Shown piece after piece: positions 25,303 through 35,446 of a stretch of DNA of 64,000 bases (positions are counted from its first letter, which is position 1; each line of letters opens with the position of its first letter). The stretch comes from Glutamicibacter sp002979865 (GTDB taxonomy: Bacteria > Actinomycetota > Actinomycetes > Actinomycetales > Micrococcaceae): positions 1,302,001 through 1,366,000 of the forward strand of contig NZ_CP188297.1 in the NCBI RefSeq assembly GCF_050030965.1, given 5' to 3'. The notes below the pieces were generated by a model. That model was given only the letters and a program-made list of their open reading frames with translations. It made no database searches and was not told where the DNA came from. A program made the translations under genes and the position numbers.

Positions 25303-26743
25303 AGCGCCGGAACGCCGGTGGTCCATCCGGGCCCGAGTTCTGACCGGGATGATGCTCCTGGTTGGCTTGGCCTTGCTGGCAGCGGGTACGGCAAGCTTCG
25401 GCGTACAACGCCACGAACTCAATGAGCGCTTGGATGAGTCATTGACTCGCACCGTCAAGGAATTCGAAGTCCTCACCGAAACCGGTGTTGATCCGCGCAC
25501 CATGGAACGCTTCAAGCACGCCGAAGACCTGCTGTACATTGCAATGCAACGCACCCTGCCTTCTCCGAAGCAGGGCATGCTCTCCCTGGTAAGTGACGAG
25601 GTGCGTTGGACCGCACCGGATATCGTCAACACCCGCCTGGAAGATGATCCGGAATTCCTGGAATGGGCCAGAAGCGTCCAGGACGCCAACCATATCCGCT
25701 TGGGAACTGTCGATACGGAAATCACGACCTACCGCGCCGTTGTTGTTCCGGTCAGCCTTCCTGCAGACCACGAGCACGGCGCCTTCGTGCTGGCCTATGA
25801 CTACTCGGCAGAGGCCATCGCTAATGACCGCAATTTCATGATCTTCGGCGCCGTCGGCGCCTCGGTCATGCTCGTCGCCGCACTGGCCGCCTGGCTTGTG
25901 GTAGGACGGATGCTCGACCCGATCCGCCGCCTGCAAACTACCGCGCAACAGATTTCCGAGACCGATGTATCCCAGCGCATTGAAGTTTCGGGAAATGACG
26001 AGTTCGCCGAACTGACGGTCACGGTCAACGAAATGCTGGATCGCCTCGAAGGAGCACTCGGTTCCCAACGCCAGCTGCTCGATGATGTCGGGCACGAATT
26101 GCGCACTCCGGTGACTATCATCAACGGGCATCTGGAACTGATGGATCCCAACGATCCCGATGATGTTATCCAGAGCCGGGATATCGCGATGGATGAGCTC
26201 GGGCGCATGTCCTTGCTGATCAATGACCTGGTCACCCTGGCAAAGTCCAACCGCACCGATTTCCTCCAGGTGGAGCCTGCAGAAGTCGGCAAGCTGCTTG
26301 ACGACATCCTCGACAAGGCCCGCGGTCTGGGGCCGCGTCAGTGGCGCGTTGACTACCGCACCGAGGCCACCGTGACTCTCGACCCGATCCGGACTACCCA
26401 AGCCATGCTGCAGCTCTGCGCCAACGCGGTGAAGTTCTCTGCTGAGGATACCCGCATCGGCTTGGGCAACGAGATCGTCCGCGATGGCCAAGGCAACACC
26501 ACCTTGCGCTGGTGGGTATCCGATGCCGGCGTGGGCATACAGGCTGAAGATCTTGAACGTATATTCGAGCGCTTCGGACGTGGCCAGAACTCGGTTCGTT
26601 CTTCGGGGTCCGGTCTGGGGCTGAACATCGTGCAGGCCATAGCGGAGACCCACGGCGGACGCGTGTGGGTGAATTCGGAACATGGCAAGGGTTCCACGTT
26701 CTACATTGATATGCCGTTGACGACTGGAAGCAAGGAAGCATGA
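25292..26743 (+). CDS. Two-component sensor histidine kinase
   Basis: From ATG 25292 the protein has 483 residues: TM1 at about 13-35, an extracytoplasmic sensor of about 145 residues, TM2 at 182-206, HAMP, then the H-box LDDVGHELRTPVTI (phospho-His 268), N-box LQLCANAVKFS, G1 DAGVGI and G2 GSGLGLNIV. All catalytic boxes are intact. Its start overlaps the poly-Asp gene by 11 bases, and the GAY repeats of that gene supply seven in-frame ATGs (25232 to 25292) with no clear ribosome site, so the real start is uncertain and translation is probably coupled. Confidence 0.9.
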   Translation: MTTRAPERRWSIRARVLTGMMLLVGLALLAAGTASFGVQRHELNERLDESLTRTVKEFEVLTETGVDPRTMERFKHAEDLLYIAMQRTLPSPKQGMLSLVSDEVRWTAPDIVNTRLEDDPEFLEWARSVQDANHIRLGTVDTEITTYRAVVVPVSLPADHEHGAFVLAYDYSAEAIANDRNFMIFGAVGASVMLVAALAAWLVVGRMLDPIRRLQTTAQQISETDVSQRIEVSGNDEFAELTVTVNEMLDRLEGALGSQRQLLDDVGHELRTPVTIINGHLELMDPNDPDDVIQSRDIAMDELGRMSLLINDLVTLAKSNRTDFLQVEPAEVGKLLDDILDKARGLGPRQWRVDYRTEATVTLDPIRTTQAMLQLCANAVKFSAEDTRIGLGNEIVRDGQGNTTLRWWVSDAGVGIQAEDLERIFERFGRGQNSVRSSGSGLGLNIVQAIAETHGGRVWVNSEHGKGSTFYIDMPLTTGSKEA

Positions 26744-27408
26744 GCCAGATACTGATCATTGAAGATGAACCGCGAATCAGTTCGTTCGTAGCCAAGGGGC
26801 TGCGTGCTGCGGGACTGACCTCATCCATCGCAGAAACCGGGCATGATGGCTTCACCCAGGCCATCGAGGGTGATCATGAGCTGATCATCCTCGACCTCGG
26901 CCTGCCGGATGAAGACGGCTTCTCGGTATTGCGGCGTCTGCGCGCCGCGCAGATCGATACTCCGGTGATCATCCTGACCGCACGCGGCAGCGTGGAAGAC
27001 ACGGTAGCCGGCCTGCAGAACGGCGCCGATGACTACATGGCCAAGCCATTCCACTTCGATGAGTTGCTGGCACGGGTGCGCTTGCGCCTGCGCGCCGAGG
27101 ACAATGCACCTGAAGTTTCCTCGCTGACCCACGAAGACCTGAACATGGACCTGCTGCGCCGCCGGGTGACGGTCAATGAGCGCGAAGTCGATCTTTCCGC
27201 GCGTGAATTCGCGCTGGCCGAAGCCTTCTTGCGCAACCCCGGCCAAGTGCTGAGCCGCGAGCAATTGCTTTCCAGGGTCTGGGGTTATGATTTCGACCCC
27301 GGATCCAACGTGGTGGATGTGTATGTCCGCTACCTGCGCAACAAGCTCGGCTCGGAACGCTTTGAGACGGTACGCGGATTCGGCTACCGACTCGCCTCGG
27401 AGCGGTAG
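26740..27408 (+). CDS. OmpR-family response regulator
   Basis: The 222-residue protein has a receiver domain with acidic pair ED near residue 9, phospho-acceptor Asp52 (LIILDLGLPD) and Lys102 (YMAKPF). A winged-helix output domain follows (LSAREFALAEAFLRNPGQVL, VVDVYVRYLRNKLG, VRGFGYRL). The ATG overlaps the kinase stop (ATGA), so the pair is co-translated and surely cognate. The direct repeats upstream of the operon and the PHO-like box upstream of the convergent DUF4956 operon are possible targets. Confidence 0.93.
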   Translation: MSQILIIEDEPRISSFVAKGLRAAGLTSSIAETGHDGFTQAIEGDHELIILDLGLPDEDGFSVLRRLRAAQIDTPVIILTARGSVEDTVAGLQNGADDYMAKPFHFDELLARVRLRLRAEDNAPEVSSLTHEDLNMDLLRRRVTVNEREVDLSAREFALAEAFLRNPGQVLSREQLLSRVWGYDFDPGSNVVDVYVRYLRNKLGSERFETVRGFGYRLASER

Positions 27409-27415
27409 CCGAATC
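27377..27415. terminator. Stem-loop between the convergent regulator and VTC genes
   Basis: A 13-bp perfect stem (27377-27389 with 27403-27415) spans the last codons and stop of the response regulator, 12 bases from the VTC gene stop. It likely serves as a shared, bidirectional transcription stop, though T-tracts are poor. Confidence 0.55.
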
Positions 27416-27426
27416 CTGCACGGGGT

Positions 27427-28245
27427 CTAGCGCAACGTCGGATCCGGAACGAAGCTCTGCTGGAGCAAACGGCTCCAGCGATTGGCTGGCAGCTGCGGAT
27501 TCAGCAGTGCAATGCCGATGCAATACTTGGACATCGATACCTCTCGGATGCCCAGCTCGGCCAAGGCCTGGTCCGAAGCGCCCCGGCCATCAGCGGACTT
27601 GGTCTCCACGACAATCAAGTCTGGTCCGTCAACCCTCGATTCGCCGTTGGCGTATTCCAGTTCGACGTCACAGGTCAGCCGTTCGCCGTCGATGGGATTC
27701 ACGAAAGTCGCACGCCGGTAGGCGCTGTCCAGCACTGGCTGCAGCTGGGGGACGTCCTGCCCGTACTCGCGGCGCAGAACCGATTCCAGGAACCCCAGGT
27801 TCTCTTCGGTCAGCTCGCCCGCGCTGTCCAGATCCTGCTCTACGCGGTGCTTCACCGTCGACCCTCGAAGCCCCTTGGTCTTGATCTCGAACATCGACAG
27901 CCCTGTGTCCGCATAAGTGCGCGAACGCACCTTGTATCTCCGGCGCCGTCCCTGGCGGTGGGCGCGGTACTGGTCGTAGTCCTCGGTATCGAAATACACC
28001 GATTCGTAGCGGAAGGTGCGCAAGCCGTCGATCTGCATGATCTTGAATTTATCGCCCAAGCGCTCGGATAATTCCGTGAATTCCTCTGGGGTCAGCAAGA
28101 ACTTCTTGTCGACGCGGGTCTGCAGCGCGGCTTCGGAGATGACCTCTTCGAGACTGATCGGTTCCCGGCCGATGACGGCTTCTTCCAAAGCCGCTCGCGC
28201 CTGGGAGGCAGCGAGGTCCGCGCGCTTGGTAGCAAGCGCCGTCAT
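27427..28245 (-). CDS. VTC-domain (polyphosphate polymerase-like) protein
   Basis: The protein is 272 residues. It contains the triphosphate-tunnel/VTC fold signatures: ALQTRVDKKFLLTPEEFTEL, TFRYESVYFDTEDYDQYRAH, RRRYKVRSRTY, MFEIKTKGLRGSTVKHR and a C-terminal DLIVVETKSADGRG. The alternating basic and acidic residues line the tunnel in yeast Vtc4, which makes polyphosphate from ATP. Bacterial VTC proteins paired with DUF4956 are poorly characterised. ATG 28245 overlaps the DUF4956 stop (TGATG) and is preferred over GTG 28254 because GGAG is better spaced. Confidence 0.87.
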   Translation of the reverse strand: MTALATKRADLAASQARAALEEAVIGREPISLEEVISEAALQTRVDKKFLLTPEEFTELSERLGDKFKIMQIDGLRTFRYESVYFDTEDYDQYRAHRQGRRRRYKVRSRTYADTGLSMFEIKTKGLRGSTVKHRVEQDLDSAGELTEENLGFLESVLRREYGQDVPQLQPVLDSAYRRATFVNPIDGERLTCDVELEYANGESRVDGPDLIVVETKSADGRGASDQALAELGIREVSMSKYCIGIALLNPQLPANRWSRLLQQSFVPDPTLR

Positions 28246-28913
28246 CAGGACCACGTCTCCTGCTTGGCTCCGTTCTGCGCTGCCGGTGCGGACTGGCTGT
28301 TCGCCAATTCATAAGTGCCGGAGAAGCTCTCGGATGCGCTGGACTTGGCATTGGACTTGCTGCCGGCAGCGTTGGTACGGAAGCGGACATCAACGATGGT
28401 CAGGTCGCGAACCATGTCCAGCTCGACAACTACGGTTCGCAGTACCTTGGCATCCAGCAGTTCTTCCAATGCAGCCTGCAGGTCCGCCTTCTTCGGGTAG
28501 GCACGTTCCAGGGTCACGGTCTGGCGATCGGTGCGTGGGGCGAAGCTCGGGTGGTCGGCCAAGAACATCACCAGGACCAATGCCGCGGTGGCTGCTGGAG
28601 CCAACCATGCCGGATCCGGGTGCAAGCCATTGACCAATCCGATGGCCAGTGAAATGAAGTAGTAGGCCACTTCTTCCTGGGTCAGGGTGTCCGAACGAAG
28701 GCGAATAATCGAGAGAATACCGAATAGGCCGAGGCCAAGCCCCATGCCCGCGCCGCTACCCGAGAGCAATAAGGTGACAGCGAAGATGCCCATGCTCAAA
28801 GCAATATAGGCCAATACGAGGTCGCGGCGGAAGTGGCGGCGGAAGTATACGAAGTACACGAGAACCGTAATACCGATGACGTTGGACGCTAGTCCCATCC
28901 AGAATGACAACAT
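28245..28913 (-). CDS. DUF4956 membrane protein
   Basis: From ATG 28913 the protein has 222 residues with four to five hydrophobic segments in the first 120 residues, including the DUF4956 hallmark FGILSIIRLRSDTLTQEEVA. A cytoplasmic C-terminal domain of alternating strands and a Ser/Ala-rich tail follow. DUF4956 proteins regularly travel with VTC-domain proteins, as here, and are thought to form a membrane unit with them. A PHO-box-like repeat lies about 40 bases upstream. Confidence 0.87.
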   Translation of the reverse strand: MLSFWMGLASNVIGITVLVYFVYFRRHFRRDLVLAYIALSMGIFAVTLLLSGSGAGMGLGLGLFGILSIIRLRSDTLTQEEVAYYFISLAIGLVNGLHPDPAWLAPAATAALVLVMFLADHPSFAPRTDRQTVTLERAYPKKADLQAALEELLDAKVLRTVVVELDMVRDLTIVDVRFRTNAAGSKSNAKSSASESFSGTYELANSQSAPAAQNGAKQETWS

Positions 28914-28949
28914 TGCTCTACCTTTCAAAGGTGTGAAGTGATGATCCCT

Positions 28950-28971
28950 TCTAAATGAACTTTAGGTGAAC
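28950..28971 (-). promoter_or_regulatory. PHO-box-like direct repeat
   Basis: Read on the reverse strand, GTTCACCTAAA is followed directly by GTTCATTTAGA: two 11-base units in tandem, just upstream of the DUF4956-VTC operon. The Streptomyces PhoP box is built from 11-base direct repeat units beginning GTTCACC. A third, shifted TCATTTA lies immediately upstream. Confidence 0.6.
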
Positions 28972-29135
28972 TAAATGATTCCAAAAGTAGAACAACATGA
29001 GAACGCCCTCATATTACTGAATGAGTCATGACCTGCATGTTTACCTTCTCATGACGGAGAGGTCGCCGTCTGGCAGGTTTTTCTCAGCTTCTGCGCACCC
29101 GATTTTTCCTAGTTCATGAGCGCATCCTCGATGCG

Positions 29136-29192
29136 TTAAACAGCTATCGGCGGCTCCTCTCTTTGCGAGAGGAGCCGCCGATAGCTGTTTAA
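29136..29192 (-). terminator. Long terminator hairpin after DUF3151
   Basis: A perfect 26-bp stem (29136-29161 with 29167-29192) with a 5-base loop lies 7 bases past the stop of the DUF3151 gene. It is symmetric and can stop transcription from either side; T-tracts are short. Confidence 0.75.
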
Positions 29193-29199
29193 GAATTGC

Positions 29200-29616
29200 T
29201 TACTTGCCAGCTTCGATTTCAGCCTTGGCCGTAGCATCCGAGTCGTTCAGGAACTTGCCAATGCGGTCGACTTCTTCAGTCTCGCCGATGGCAGCAGCTG
29301 CACGGCCCAGCGCGTAAAGCGAACGCAGGAAACCGCGGTTCGGTTCGTGGCGCCAAGGCACTGGACCCTGTCCGCGCCAGCCGGCTTTGCGCAGCGAGTC
29401 CAAGCCGCGGTGGTAGCCAACGCGTGCGAACGCGTAGGACTCCACGATGCGGCCCTCACTGTGCGCTTCGTTGGCAAGCAGCGCCCAAACCAGTGACGAG
29501 GCAGGGAATCTTGCCGCCAAGTCCGTGGCTTCATCACCGGCTTCATAGCGTGCGAGCACTTCGGTTTCTTCCGGAAGCAGGGTTTCCGGGATGCCCAGCA
29601 GGTTTTCTCCGACCAT
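29200..29616 (-). CDS. DUF3151 domain protein
   Basis: The 138-residue protein has MVGENLLGIPETLLPEETEV at the start and the helical YAFARVGYHRGLDSLRKAGW region typical of DUF3151, a conserved actinobacterial family of unknown function. It starts two bases after the fbaA stop, so it is co-transcribed with the aldolase, an arrangement seen in many actinobacteria. The gene ends at a very strong terminator. Confidence 0.88.
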   Translation of the reverse strand: MVGENLLGIPETLLPEETEVLARYEAGDEATDLAARFPASSLVWALLANEAHSEGRIVESYAFARVGYHRGLDSLRKAGWRGQGPVPWRHEPNRGFLRSLYALGRAAAAIGETEEVDRIGKFLNDSDATAKAEIEAGK

Positions 29617-29618
29617 GG

Positions 29619-30641
<1,023 letters not shown>

Positions 30642-30779
30642 GCTTCACTCCTGGTGATTAGCGAGGTTACGCGTCTCCATTGACGGCGGTTCGCCATCCA
30701 TCCTATCGGCTATGTCACTAACTAAGCCCTAAATCTCGTATCGTGACACGGGGAATTCCGCGGTTGACCGCAAAGCAAA

Positions 30780-30820
30780 CGGCCAACCCAGATGAGAGCT
30801 CGTCTCATTACGGTTGGCCG
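30780..30820 (-). terminator. Terminator of the M23 peptidase gene
   Basis: CGGCCAACC (30780-30788) pairs with GGTTGGCCG (30812-30820), with an inner 6-bp stem in the loop. It lies 18 bases beyond the M23 stop. T-rich runs follow on both strands (CTTTTTACC on the forward strand, TTTGCTTTG on the reverse). Confidence 0.7.
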
Positions 30821-30837
30821 CTGGCTTTTTACCTTCT

Positions 30838-32223
30838 CTATTTGGTTGTTGCGCTTACAGAGGTGCTTCCCGACGGAGCTAGCTGTGTCTTGGTCGTGGT
30901 GCTGGGCACTGATGCAGAGCTCGTGGAAGCCTTCGGAGTTTCAGTTCCGGTCGAGGTCGACTTCGACGAATCCGTCTTTGGCGCAGAAGCTGAGCCGGTT
31001 GGAGGATCCGGAACGACTTCTTTTTCAGGCTCCGTTGGCGTTTCCGGAACTGAAGGTACCTCCTCCTCAGGTTCTTCCGTGGGTTCAGGTGCCGTGGATT
31101 CGCTCTCGCCTGGACTCTTCGAATCGTCTGGGCTCTTCGAACTATCCGGGCTCTTCGAGCTATCAGGGCTCTTCGAACCGTCCGGGCTCTGTGAACCATC
31201 CGGAGAATGCGAACCGCTTGGAGTCTCACTCTCGCTCGGCGACGGGCGCTGCGACTCCGATGGCGTCGGCTTCGGCCGTGGAATGATTGGAGTGTCATCC
31301 TCAGGGACAATGACGTCTGGATCCGGACCGCTTGGAGCCCGATCAGGAACCCGCGAGCCGTTGCCCTTCGGAGCACTGCCCGCATTGACCGTCAGCCGCT
31401 GCGAATTAATCATTGCCTGGCGCTGCCCCGGAATGGTTGGCAGGTAGTTACGCGGATCGTGCCAACGTCCGTCGATGATGACCTCGAAGTGCACATGGCA
31501 ACCGGTCGAGTTGCCGGTAGTGCCAGCCAAGGCGATCAGCTCACCCTGCTCAACGCGTTGCCCCACTTTGGCAATCAACTTCGAATTGTGGCTGTAGCCA
31601 GTCTGGACATTGCTGCCGTGATCAATAGTCACGCGCATGCCGGAGTGCCCGGCCCATGCCGATACGGTCACCGTTCCAGCTTCAGAAGCGTAGACCGGCG
31701 AGCCGCAGGAAATAGGGTAGTCCTGGCCAATGTGGATCTGGTTGCCAGGACCGGTAGGGTTGGCACGCCAGCCGTAAGGGCTGGAAATACTGCGGGTCTT
31801 GACCGGGTGCATCAGTTGCAGGTCGCCAGGCAATTTACCGAGCTCGCCGACCATGCCCGCGAGCAGAGCTGAGGATTCGTTGTCATTGCCGGACGCTTCT
31901 GAGCCGGCGTCAGCGCCATCAAGCATTCCAACGGGACGGCCGTCAATAGCCAGCTCCTTGCCGGAACCGCCAAATGAGTTCAGTGGCGCATCTGCACTGA
32001 CATAGACCGGTCCGTTGAACATTGATGGATCTGCCACAGCATCGATACCTACAGGGATATCGCCCTGCCTGGAGTCACCGGCCTGCGCCATGATCGGGAT
32101 CGCCAAGGCTCCCGTCAGTCCTAGCGCGGCGACGATAGAAGTCGACCATATAACCAATGGCCTTCTGCGCCGAGGCAGCCCGGGCAACAGCAAGTCACGG
32201 TTCACTTGATGACGTCGTTTCAC
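30838..32223 (-). CDS. M23-family peptidoglycan endopeptidase with Ser/Pro/Asp repeat tail
   Basis: From GTG 32223 (GGGAGAGG upstream) the protein has 461 residues. It has a basic N-terminus, one membrane segment or signal (WSTSIVAALGLTGALAIPIM) and an M23 LytM domain at about 170-280 with the zinc ligands in HIGQDYPISCG and GCHVHFEV. A C-terminal half built of PDGSKSPDSSKSP-type repeats and acidic stretches follows. LytM enzymes cut peptide cross-links at the cell surface. The long disordered tail is unusual for the family and may thread through or bind the wall. Confidence 0.88.
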   Translation of the reverse strand: MKRRHQVNRDLLLPGLPRRRRPLVIWSTSIVAALGLTGALAIPIMAQAGDSRQGDIPVGIDAVADPSMFNGPVYVSADAPLNSFGGSGKELAIDGRPVGMLDGADAGSEASGNDNESSALLAGMVGELGKLPGDLQLMHPVKTRSISSPYGWRANPTGPGNQIHIGQDYPISCGSPVYASEAGTVTVSAWAGHSGMRVTIDHGSNVQTGYSHNSKLIAKVGQRVEQGELIALAGTTGNSTGCHVHFEVIIDGRWHDPRNYLPTIPGQRQAMINSQRLTVNAGSAPKGNGSRVPDRAPSGPDPDVIVPEDDTPIIPRPKPTPSESQRPSPSESETPSGSHSPDGSQSPDGSKSPDSSKSPDSSKSPDDSKSPGESESTAPEPTEEPEEEVPSVPETPTEPEKEVVPDPPTGSASAPKTDSSKSTSTGTETPKASTSSASVPSTTTKTQLAPSGSTSVSATTK

Positions 32224-32328
32224 GACCGCCCTCTCCCAGATCACGTTTTCATAACTAAAACCCAGAGTAGGCGGAAAATGATAACTAATCCAGATGCTCG
32301 ACTAAACTCGTCAGTATTAAATTTCTTG

Positions 32329-32985
32329 TTAACCTACTTTTTGCCCAAACACGTGCCTGCGTACCCACGCATGCATGGCAATCCCGGCTGCGGATGCCGC
32401 GTTGATTGAACGAGTCGAGCCGAACTGCTCGATGGACAAGGTGTCCTTGGCCGCAGCGTGGACTTCCGGGCTGAGTCCCGGACCTTCCTGCCCGAAGACC
32501 AGCACGCAGTCCTTCGGCAGGTCGTAGGTTTCCAGTGGAACGGAGTCCGGGAAGATATCGATTCCCAGAATCGTCAACCCCTCGCCTTCAGCCCAGGCAA
32601 CGAACTCCTCCACTGTTGCATGGTGGCGTACGTGCTGGTAACGATCAGTAACCATGGCGCCTCGTCGATTCCAGCGGCGACGGCCGATGATATGGACTTC
32701 TTTGGCCAGGAAGGCGTTTGCGCTGCGTACCACGGTGCCGATGTTCATATCGTGCTGCCAGTTTTCAATGGCGATATGGAAATCGTGGCGGCGTTCGTCA
32801 AGATCAGCAATGATGGCGTCCATCGTCCAGTAGCGGTACTTGTCCGCGACGTTGCGCCGGTCGCCCTCGGCAAGCAGCTGGGGATCGTACTTTCCGTCGG
32901 TTGGCAGTTCCCCCTCCCAGGGGCCTACTCCGATCACATGCTGCGCGCTCGGGTCATTAACTGGTTCATGCGTTTCTTCGTTCAC
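32329..32985 (-). CDS. SpoU/TrmH-family RNA 2-prime-O-methyltransferase
   Basis: The 218-residue protein has a SPOUT fold. Motif 1 is MNIGTVVRSANAFLAKEVHI, motif 2 is DCVLVFGQEGPGLSPEV and motif 3 is IEQFGSTRSINAASAAGIAM, together forming the AdoMet knot. It methylates a ribose in tRNA or rRNA; which one is not evident. Single gene, divergent from the HAD phosphatase gene. Confidence 0.9.
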   Translation of the reverse strand: MNEETHEPVNDPSAQHVIGVGPWEGELPTDGKYDPQLLAEGDRRNVADKYRYWTMDAIIADLDERRHDFHIAIENWQHDMNIGTVVRSANAFLAKEVHIIGRRRWNRRGAMVTDRYQHVRHHATVEEFVAWAEGEGLTILGIDIFPDSVPLETYDLPKDCVLVFGQEGPGLSPEVHAAAKDTLSIEQFGSTRSINAASAAGIAMHAWVRRHVFGQKVG

Positions 32986-33124
32986 AGTATTAAGCCTAGT
33001 TCGTTATGTTCGTGCCCTTGTTCACGGTGCATTTGCGTGCGCCTGTGTAATCTCTTAATAGAACGGGATACTTTCAGTGCCGATAGCTCCCACCACATAT
33101 TTCCCTAGGGAGGATCCACGCCTC

Positions 33125-33967
<843 letters not shown>

Positions 33968-33980
33968 CAGCTAGCGGATT

Positions 33981-34012
33981 CAGCAAGGCCGGGCTTTTGC
34001 CCGGCCTTGCTG
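33981..34012 (+). terminator. Terminator after the HAD phosphatase gene
   Basis: A perfect 14-bp stem (33981-33994 with 33999-34012) with TTTT loop lies 13 bases past the stop. No strong T-tract follows, but position and stem strength support termination. Confidence 0.65.
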
Positions 34013-34046
34013 CGTTGACGCAAGATTCCGGAAGTATGCTGAAACC

Positions 34047-34685
34047 GTGACCGAGCAAGTACCGAACGAGGTCCCGAGCGCGCGGAAGCGTGGACGGCCC
34101 AAAGGCAGCACCACGGGGACAACTAGAGCGGCGATCCTCAAAGCCGCGTCCAAGGAGTTCTCCCGTGCCGGATACGAGGCAGCCAGCCTCCGGTCGGTAG
34201 CGCGCCGAGCCGGGGTGGATCCAGCACTGGTTCACCACTATTTCAAGGACAAGAGCGACTTGTTTGTCCAGACCATGCGCATCCCCGTCAACCCAGGGGA
34301 AATCATCGCCGAGGCGGCAACAGCGCCGTTGGAGGAGATGGGCGAGGCGCTGACTCGCGCATTGCTCGCTACCTGGCGCAAGCCGGCTTTCTGCACGGCA
34401 GCAACGGCAATGATCCGGGGCTTGGTCTCCAGCAGCAGCGCGGCGAAAGTCCTCCGTCCATTCCTGCAAGAGCAGATCTTCTCGCGCTTGGGTGCGCGTT
34501 TGCCGGAAGAAAGCGCCGAGCCGAGGGTAGCCCTGGTGGCCAGCCAGGTTGTCGGCCTGATTGTCGCGCGCTACATCATTGGCTTGGAGCCTTTGGCCTC
34601 CATGGATGATGAGCAGGTTATCGAGCTGGTGGCCCTCACCATCCAGCGCTACCTCACCGGCCAATTGCCTGCGTTGAACCATTGA
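34047..34685 (+). CDS. TetR-family regulator
   Basis: The 212-residue protein begins with a basic arm (ARKRGRPKGS), then the TetR HTH (AASKEFSRAGYEAASLRSVA, RRAGVDPALVHHYFKDKSDL) and a TetR_C ligand domain (PREF-type, MGEALTRALLATWRKPAF). The GTG start is the natural choice. It precedes an ABC-2 exporter by 35 bases on the same strand, so it most likely represses its own operon and is relieved by the exported compound. Confidence 0.88.
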   Translation: MTEQVPNEVPSARKRGRPKGSTTGTTRAAILKAASKEFSRAGYEAASLRSVARRAGVDPALVHHYFKDKSDLFVQTMRIPVNPGEIIAEAATAPLEEMGEALTRALLATWRKPAFCTAATAMIRGLVSSSSAAKVLRPFLQEQIFSRLGARLPEESAEPRVALVASQVVGLIVARYIIGLEPLASMDDEQVIELVALTIQRYLTGQLPALNH

Positions 34686-34720
34686 CATGCCGCTGGCAGA
34701 GGTCCCTAATTCATTATGTG

Positions 34721-35446
34721 ATGAATAAAACGGCTTGTGTCGATGTGCAGCGGCTCGACGTCAGACGCGGAAGGGCATTGGTCCTGGACCACGTGGAATT
34801 CCAGCTCGCGCCGGGACGGATCATCGGCTTGCTCGGCCCCAGCGGCAGCGGCAAGAGCACCTTGCTGCGAAGCATCGTGGGCAACCAGGTCATCAGCAGC
34901 GGAACAGTCTCCGTTCTCGGAAAGCCCGCCGGGCACAAGTCCCTGCGCAACCGGGTCGGCTACATGACCCAGGCAGCCAGCGTCTATGACGATTTGAGCG
35001 TCCGGCAGAACATCGCCTACTTCGCCAAGATCCTCGGCCAGCCCCCAGCAGAAGTGGATCGAGTCCTCGAAGCCACGGACCTGGCGGACCAGGCTGGCCG
35101 GCTGGCCATGGGCCTGTCCGGCGGACAGCGCAATCGGGTGTCCTTGGCCATCGCGCTGCTCGGCTCGCCAGAAATCGTCATCCTGGATGAACCCACGGTG
35201 GGTTTGGACCCGGTGCTGCGTGCGGATCTGTGGGCGATGTTCTCGCAGTTGGCGGCCACCGGCCTGTGCCTTGTCGTCTCCAGCCATGTCATGGACGAAG
35301 CCATGCGTTGCGATGAAATCCTGCTGCTGCGCGACGGGAAGCTGCTCGGCCAGATGACCCCGGCTGCCTTGATGGAGTCAACCGGTGCAGACAATCCCGA
35401 AAATGCCTTCGTCGCCCTGATCGCGGCAAAAGGGAACCAGCCATGA
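34721..35446 (+). CDS. ABC-2 transporter ATP-binding protein
   Basis: The protein is 241 residues from ATG 34721. It has Walker A GPSGSGKST, Q-loop YMTQAASVYDDL, signature LSGGQRNRVSLAI, Walker B IVILDEPTVGLDP and the switch His in VVSSHVMDEA. Similarity is to DrrA-like ATPases of drug or lipid exporters. It overlaps the permease gene by 4 bases (ATGA). No good ribosome site precedes the ATG, suggesting coupling to the TetR gene upstream. Confidence 0.92.
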   Translation: MNKTACVDVQRLDVRRGRALVLDHVEFQLAPGRIIGLLGPSGSGKSTLLRSIVGNQVISSGTVSVLGKPAGHKSLRNRVGYMTQAASVYDDLSVRQNIAYFAKILGQPPAEVDRVLEATDLADQAGRLAMGLSGGQRNRVSLAIALLGSPEIVILDEPTVGLDPVLRADLWAMFSQLAATGLCLVVSSHVMDEAMRCDEILLLRDGKLLGQMTPAALMESTGADNPENAFVALIAAKGNQP

